Source: Sphingorhabdus sp. (GTDB taxonomy: Bacteria > Pseudomonadota > Alphaproteobacteria > Sphingomonadales > Sphingomonadaceae). From it: a DNA stretch of 49,843 bases. Below, piece by piece: positions 45,821 through 49,843 of this stretch (the first letter of the stretch is position 1; each line of letters begins with the position of its first letter). Location: positions 1 to 49,843 of the forward strand of contig NZ_JAAVVZ010000019.1 in NCBI RefSeq assembly GCF_023910635.1, written 5' to 3'. The notes beneath the pieces were generated by a model that worked only from the letters and a program-made list of their open reading frames with translations, did no database searches and had not been told where the DNA came from. The translations under genes were made by a program, and so were the position numbers.

Positions 45821-48277
45821 TCAGAAGTTGAACTTGATGGTCGCACCCAATGTGCGCGGATCGCCGGGCTGTCCCGCAATCAGGCCGACATTGCCTGGGG
45901 CGACCTGAAGCAGTTCGAAATATTGCACGTCAAAGACATTGCGAACCCAACCGTAAACATCGAAATTATCCGAGCGGAAACCGACGCGATAATTGGATAA
46001 AGCATAGCCTTTTATATTCGTATAGATTGAAGACGAGGGGTTCGACGAGAAACCCGACCGGTAATTGCCGTCAAATCCGACATATATTTGCCCATCGGTC
46101 GCAAGCAACGTCAGCGGGATATTGACCTCCGCGCCATAAGACGTGGCCCATTTGGATACGCCAGGAAGGCTCTGCCCGGAAATATCACAATTGGCCGGGC
46201 TTAGTCCGCCGGGGGTTCCGGGCGCGCTTGGTGTCTGGCCCGCGCCAACAATCGTGCCGCCAGCCAATTCTGGCGGGCAAGGTGCGTCGACAAATTGCGC
46301 ATATTGCGCGTCGGTATATGCGCCATTCACATACGCGCTAAACCGGTCACTTGTCCGGATTTTGAAGTCTGCCTCTAACCCTTGTGACCGCACCTTGCCC
46401 GCATTGGCGAGGTAGCCGCGTAGCACGCCCAATTGGCCATTGGTTACCGTCGCCTGATAATTTTTGATGTTCGTGCGGAAAGCGGTGAGGTTAAATGTCG
46501 CTCTGCGGTCCCAAAACTGGGTTTTTATGCCCAGTTCGAAATGATTGACCGATTCTGGCTTTACCACGCCCGAGGCGGCAATGGGCACGCCCGCGCTATC
46601 CAGTGGAAGGCCATTTTGATTGATGCCGACAGTTTTGAAGCTTTTGGCGTAGCTTGCATACACAAGAACATCCTCCGCCAGCCTGTAGTTTGCATTCAGG
46701 TCATAGCTGAAATTCCAGTCGCTGACCGAAGGCGCGCTGATTTGCGGGGTAAATACCCCGCATTGCGCCGCGCCGATCGATCCAGCCGGTTGCGGACAGG
46801 TCAGCGTTGTCCCAGATCCGGTTGTCACCAAACGCTGATAAAATCCCGATTTCTTGTCATAGTTGATCCGCGCGCCGGGTTGAATCGTTAGCGCATCGGT
46901 GACTTTCCAACTGGCCTGCCCGAAAAGTGCAAAGCTGGTGCTTTTGAGAAACTGCGTGTTGCGGGCGGTAAGGCCAGCCAAAACGGCGGGATTGGTTGCA
47001 AACGCGCCTGTCAGGTTCCAACGGCTGGATGCTGCGCCTTGTTGTTCAAAGCCTTGCGTATCAATCCGCTGATTAAAGCCAAAGGCGCCAATGACGAAGT
47101 CGACACGGTTGCCTGCATAATTATAGCGGAATTCCTGGCTATATTGGTCCTGCTGTGACGGGTTTTGCGACGCGCTCACAATCGGCAGGGCGGTGAAGTC
47201 GCGGTCATTTTCCGGCTTCCAATCCCAAAACCGCCATGCCGTAATCGACGTCAGCGTGCCGGGGCCAACATCCCATTTGGTCCTTAACGATGCGCCCCCA
47301 ATGACGTTGCCGGCGTTGAGCGGTGCATCAATATCCGTAAGTCGGTCGAATGGGTTGCGCGATACCACGCGGAAATTCTGTGCCGCAGCCAGCGCCTCAT
47401 ATTGGCGCGCCAGGGGCCGCTGTGTGGTTCCCACGCGCACAAAAACGGTGCCGCAGCATTCGGGGTTTTGGCGGCTATAGTCTCCGGACAAAGTGATATC
47501 GAGATCATCATTTGGCCGGAACAATAATGTGCCACGTAGGCCGAAATTGTCCTGTTCATTTATGTAACGGTCGCTGGTCACGTTGAATATCGTGCCCCGC
47601 CGCGCGGTTGTCGACACGGCAATGCGCGCGGCCACACTATCCGACAATGGTCCCGAAACTGCGGCTTTGGCTTGTTTGAAATTGAGGTTGCCAAATGTCA
47701 CTTCTGCGCGGGCTTCCAGGTTGAAGGTCGGCTGGTTGGTGGTGATGTTGATCGCTCCGGCTGTGGTGTTTTTGCCATATAAGGACCCTTGCGGCCCGCG
47801 CAGAACCTCAACCTGTTCGACGTCGAGAAAGTCGAAGGTCGCGGCGGCGACGCGGGCGTTGTAGACATCGTCAACATAGATGCCGACGCCTTGTTCAAAG
47901 CCATCGCTCGTCAGGCCAAATGGCACGCCGAGTCCGCGAATGTTAACGGCGGTATTGCGTGGGTTTGACGCATAGACCTGTAGAGTAGGGGCAAGCTGCT
48001 GTAGCTTCACCACATTGAAATTGCCGGTGGATTCAATGCTGTCGCCACGGATGACTGAGATGGCCAGGGGTACTTCTTGCGCAGTTTCTTGGCGGCGGCG
48101 TGCGGTGACGATGATCACATCACCGCGATTTGGTTCGTCCTGCGCCTCTGCGCCGCTGTTGGTTGCCGTTAGATCAAGGGCCATAGCATTGGTGGCTACA
48201 TCTTCGGCATAAGCCGGGGTTGATAGCGCAAGTATAGTTATCAGGGCCAGTGAAGGCCCGGTGGCACGAAATCGCAT
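45821..48277 (-). CDS. TonB-dependent outer membrane receptor
   Basis: 818 residues. Signal peptide ending TPAYA-EDV, TonB-box-like DVIIVTARRR, plug with VNIRGLGVPFG and VLRGPQGSLYGKNTTAGAIN, and a barrel ending ATIKFNF. It resembles the large substrate-specific receptors of sphingomonads; the ligand is unknown. It follows the Rrf2 gene by 162 bp on the same strand, with a dyad in its promoter region. Confidence 0.94.
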   Translation of the reverse strand: MRFRATGPSLALITILALSTPAYAEDVATNAMALDLTATNSGAEAQDEPNRGDVIIVTARRRQETAQEVPLAISVIRGDSIESTGNFNVVKLQQLAPTLQVYASNPRNTAVNIRGLGVPFGLTSDGFEQGVGIYVDDVYNARVAAATFDFLDVEQVEVLRGPQGSLYGKNTTAGAINITTNQPTFNLEARAEVTFGNLNFKQAKAAVSGPLSDSVAARIAVSTTARRGTIFNVTSDRYINEQDNFGLRGTLLFRPNDDLDITLSGDYSRQNPECCGTVFVRVGTTQRPLARQYEALAAAQNFRVVSRNPFDRLTDIDAPLNAGNVIGGASLRTKWDVGPGTLTSITAWRFWDWKPENDRDFTALPIVSASQNPSQQDQYSQEFRYNYAGNRVDFVIGAFGFNQRIDTQGFEQQGAASSRWNLTGAFATNPAVLAGLTARNTQFLKSTSFALFGQASWKVTDALTIQPGARINYDKKSGFYQRLVTTGSGTTLTCPQPAGSIGAAQCGVFTPQISAPSVSDWNFSYDLNANYRLAEDVLVYASYAKSFKTVGINQNGLPLDSAGVPIAASGVVKPESVNHFELGIKTQFWDRRATFNLTAFRTNIKNYQATVTNGQLGVLRGYLANAGKVRSQGLEADFKIRTSDRFSAYVNGAYTDAQYAQFVDAPCPPELAGGTIVGAGQTPSAPGTPGGLSPANCDISGQSLPGVSKWATSYGAEVNIPLTLLATDGQIYVGFDGNYRSGFSSNPSSSIYTNIKGYALSNYRVGFRSDNFDVYGWVRNVFDVQYFELLQVAPGNVGLIAGQPGDPRTLGATIKFNF

Positions 48278-48347
48278 AGGTCTATCTTTCGCAAAAACAG
48301 ATGCATCCGGATGACCCGTCTGCCTCTAGGACAAGAAAGGGATAAAC

Positions 48348-48364
48348 TCAACTAATTTAATTGA
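48348..48364. promoter_or_regulatory. Candidate operator/promoter of the TonB receptor
   Basis: TCAACTAATTTAATTGA is a 17-bp imperfect dyad (mismatch only at the fifth position of each half). On the minus strand it overlaps a possible -35 TTGTCA (48362-48367) with a weak -10 TATCCC (48339-48344) at 17-bp spacing, 62-71 bp before the receptor ATG. The adjacent Rrf2 protein is a natural candidate to bind it. Confidence 0.4.
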
Positions 48365-48439
48365 CAATATGATTCGCTAACAGATTTTGCTTTCAACGCC
48401 GAAAGGTTCTGTTTGTGCGCCAGCCGGATTATGGGCGCT

Positions 48440-48877
48440 TTATTCCGCCACCTGAAGGTAAGTGTCGGCGTCCACGACATCCGTCAGATTGATGCCGTCG
48501 AGCAGATTGGCCGTCTTGTCGCGCACCTGAAGCATCAATGCACGTGTGCGGCAATTTTCTTCCTCCACGCAATTTTTGCACGTTTCGTGGGCATAGCGGC
48601 TGGCGCAGGGAACCAATGCCAATGAACCCCGCATGATGCGGATGAGGTCGCCGTAACTGATGTCAATGGGTGAAACGCCCAGCCAATAGCCACCGTCCTT
48701 GCCACGTTGCGACGCCACCAAGCCGGAACGCGACAGTTCGGACAATATGACGGTCAGAAATTTCGGCGGAATTTTTTGCGCTTCGGCAATATCGGCGAGC
48801 TGCACCGTGCCTTTGCCATAATGGTCGGCAAGATGCTGCATGGCGCGAATGGCGTAGCGGGTTTTTTGAGACAGCAT
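48440..48877 (-). CDS. Rrf2/IscR-family transcriptional regulator
   Basis: 145 residues from ATG 48877. A winged helix starts MLSQKTRYAIRAMQHLADHY, with IPPKFLTVILSELSRSGLV as recognition region, and a cysteine segment PCASRYAHETCKNCVEEENC follows (spacing C-x8-C-x2-C-x5-C), like the Fe-S ligands of Rrf2 members. It could sense Fe-S status, sulfur supply or nitrosative stress. The spacing is not that of IscR (three cysteines), so the closest role is uncertain. Confidence 0.87.
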   Translation of the reverse strand: MLSQKTRYAIRAMQHLADHYGKGTVQLADIAEAQKIPPKFLTVILSELSRSGLVASQRGKDGGYWLGVSPIDISYGDLIRIMRGSLALVPCASRYAHETCKNCVEEENCRTRALMLQVRDKTANLLDGINLTDVVDADTYLQVAE

Positions 48878-49065
48878 AGGTTTCCTTTGCGCCTCATATG
48901 GCCAATTTTCAACCCGCCAAGTAGACAAAGTGCTGAACAAGGCGCAATCTCGTTAGGTTTCTTTGTCCTTTAGGCTTAAATGCAGTTGCATTGCCCGATG
49001 GGCCGGAATAACTTGCCAACATAATCAAGGTTCGGGACCGAGCCGGAACGAGGAAGGGGATTTTT

Positions 49066-49843
49066 ATGAAAACTTCAAAAACGGCGATATTGTTGTTGGC
49101 CAGTTGCCTCACCGCGCCAGCATTTGCGCAAGATTCATTGCCGCGGACATCTGCTGAAACGGCTGAGGATGAAGGTGCCGCCATCATCGTGACCGGATCG
49201 CGGATTAAGCAGGATCCGACGAAGAGCGCCTTGCCGTTGCAGGTCATCACAACGGATGACCTCACGCGTGAAGGGATTAACAGCCCTGAACAGCTTATCT
49301 CGTTCCTGTCGACCAACGGCAATGGTGCGGACAATCTGGCGTCGAATGCCGACGTGACTTCCGGCGCGCAGCGCGGCACCAATGGTTTGTCGGCGGCCAA
49401 TTTGCGCGGACAGGGTGCTGCCTCGACATTGGTGCTGCTCAACGGACGCCGTGTCGCGGCGCACGGCCTGACGGGCTCTGCCGTCGATGTGAACCAAATT
49501 CCTATTGCCGCACTTGAGCGGGTCGAAATCCTGAAGGATGGCGCATCGGCCATTTACGGAACCGATGCAATCGGCGGCGTTATCAACTTCATCACCAAAA
49601 CCAATTTTCAGGGCCTTGCTCTCAACGCCTTCACCGATGTAACCGAAGCGGGCGGAGGCAATATTTACCGTTTGTCGGCGACTGGTGGCTATGGCGACTT
49701 GGACGAAGATGGCTTCAACATCATGGGTGCGGTCAGCCGCAGCATCAGCCAGTCGCTGAACGGTTCGGAGCGCAGCTTCGTCAACGGCAATCAGCCCAAT
49801 CGTGGATTGTCGGTCGATACACGCGGAACGCCAATCGCGACCG
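49066..49843 (+). CDS. TonB-dependent receptor, N-terminal part (runs off window)
   Basis: Open from ATG 49066, preceded by AGGAAGGGGA, to the right edge, 259 codons. Signal peptide ending APAFA-QDS, then the TonB-box-like AIIVTGSRI and a plug with NLRGQGAASTLVLLNGRRVA and VEILKDGASAIYGTDAIGGVINFITK. That LVLLNGRR/KDGASAIYG form marks the oar-like or peptide/saccharide receptor subgroup. The barrel lies outside the window. It is divergent from the Rrf2 gene. Confidence 0.92.
   Translation, partial: MKTSKTAILLLASCLTAPAFAQDSLPRTSAETAEDEGAAIIVTGSRIKQDPTKSALPLQVITTDDLTREGINSPEQLISFLSTNGNGADNLASNADVTSGAQRGTNGLSAANLRGQGAASTLVLLNGRRVAAHGLTGSAVDVNQIPIAALERVEILKDGASAIYGTDAIGGVINFITKTNFQGLALNAFTDVTEAGGGNIYRLSATGGYGDLDEDGFNIMGAVSRSISQSLNGSERSFVNGNQPNRGLSVDTRGTPIAT

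Overview
The window looks like the chromosome of a sphingomonad-type alphaproteobacterium. The reasons are three large TonB-dependent receptors, the mreBCD-mrdA-rodA shape operon, a complete ccoNOQP-GHIS cytochrome cbb3 block under FNR-type control, a MutL with an endonuclease motif, and palindromic GC-rich intergenic repeats. The taxonomic call is an inference from gene content; no 16S rRNA is present.

Layout. 1-3530 (minus): polyphosphate kinase and exopolyphosphatase, translationally coupled; ppx runs off the left edge. 3697-5214: a palindromic MITE-like element interrupted by an IS701-family insertion sequence. 5287-16358: a microaerobic respiration block with a Crp/FNR regulator, ccoNOQP, ccoGHIS, a small Cys-rich exported protein, OmpW with a small membrane protein, and anaerobic hemN. 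Three FNR boxes (two exact, one near-exact) tie the regulator, oxidase, porin and haem gene into one regulon. 16389-19550: a patch bracketed by two more copies of the MITE-like element. It holds a truncated universal stress protein, an orphan coding fragment, a transglutaminase-like protease, a very AT-rich membrane-protein gene and a SnoaL-like protein.

19546-29653: a catabolic cluster with a TonB receptor, a divergent GntR/FCD regulator, an HMG-CoA-lyase-like enzyme, HyuA/HyuB, a class III CoA-transferase and a cysteine amidohydrolase. The same palindrome, TTGTATACAA, lies in front of the regulator/receptor pair and in front of the lyase, so the cluster is probably one regulatory unit. Its substrate is unknown.

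29654-32483: an accessory patch ending at the 3' end of a tRNA-Lys(CTT) gene. It holds a GC-rich YCF48-type beta-propeller gene, intergenic repeat families, an immunity-protein-like gene and a short ORF that ends inside the tRNA. 32572-40084: rodA, mrdA, mreD, mreC and mreB (minus), then mutL (plus). 40277-42037: a two-domain P-loop/deaminase gene resembling the anti-phage dCTP deaminases, followed by an unrecognised 64-residue gene. 42300-45678: ychF, pth, rplY and a TauE/SafE permease. 45821-49843: a TonB receptor with an upstream Rrf2 regulator, and the start of another TonB receptor.

The best candidates for something undescribed are the catabolic cluster, the small gene next to the deaminase, the ribosome-binding site of pth embedded in a repeat hairpin, and the FNR-like regulator whose cysteine region lies upstream of any usable start codon.
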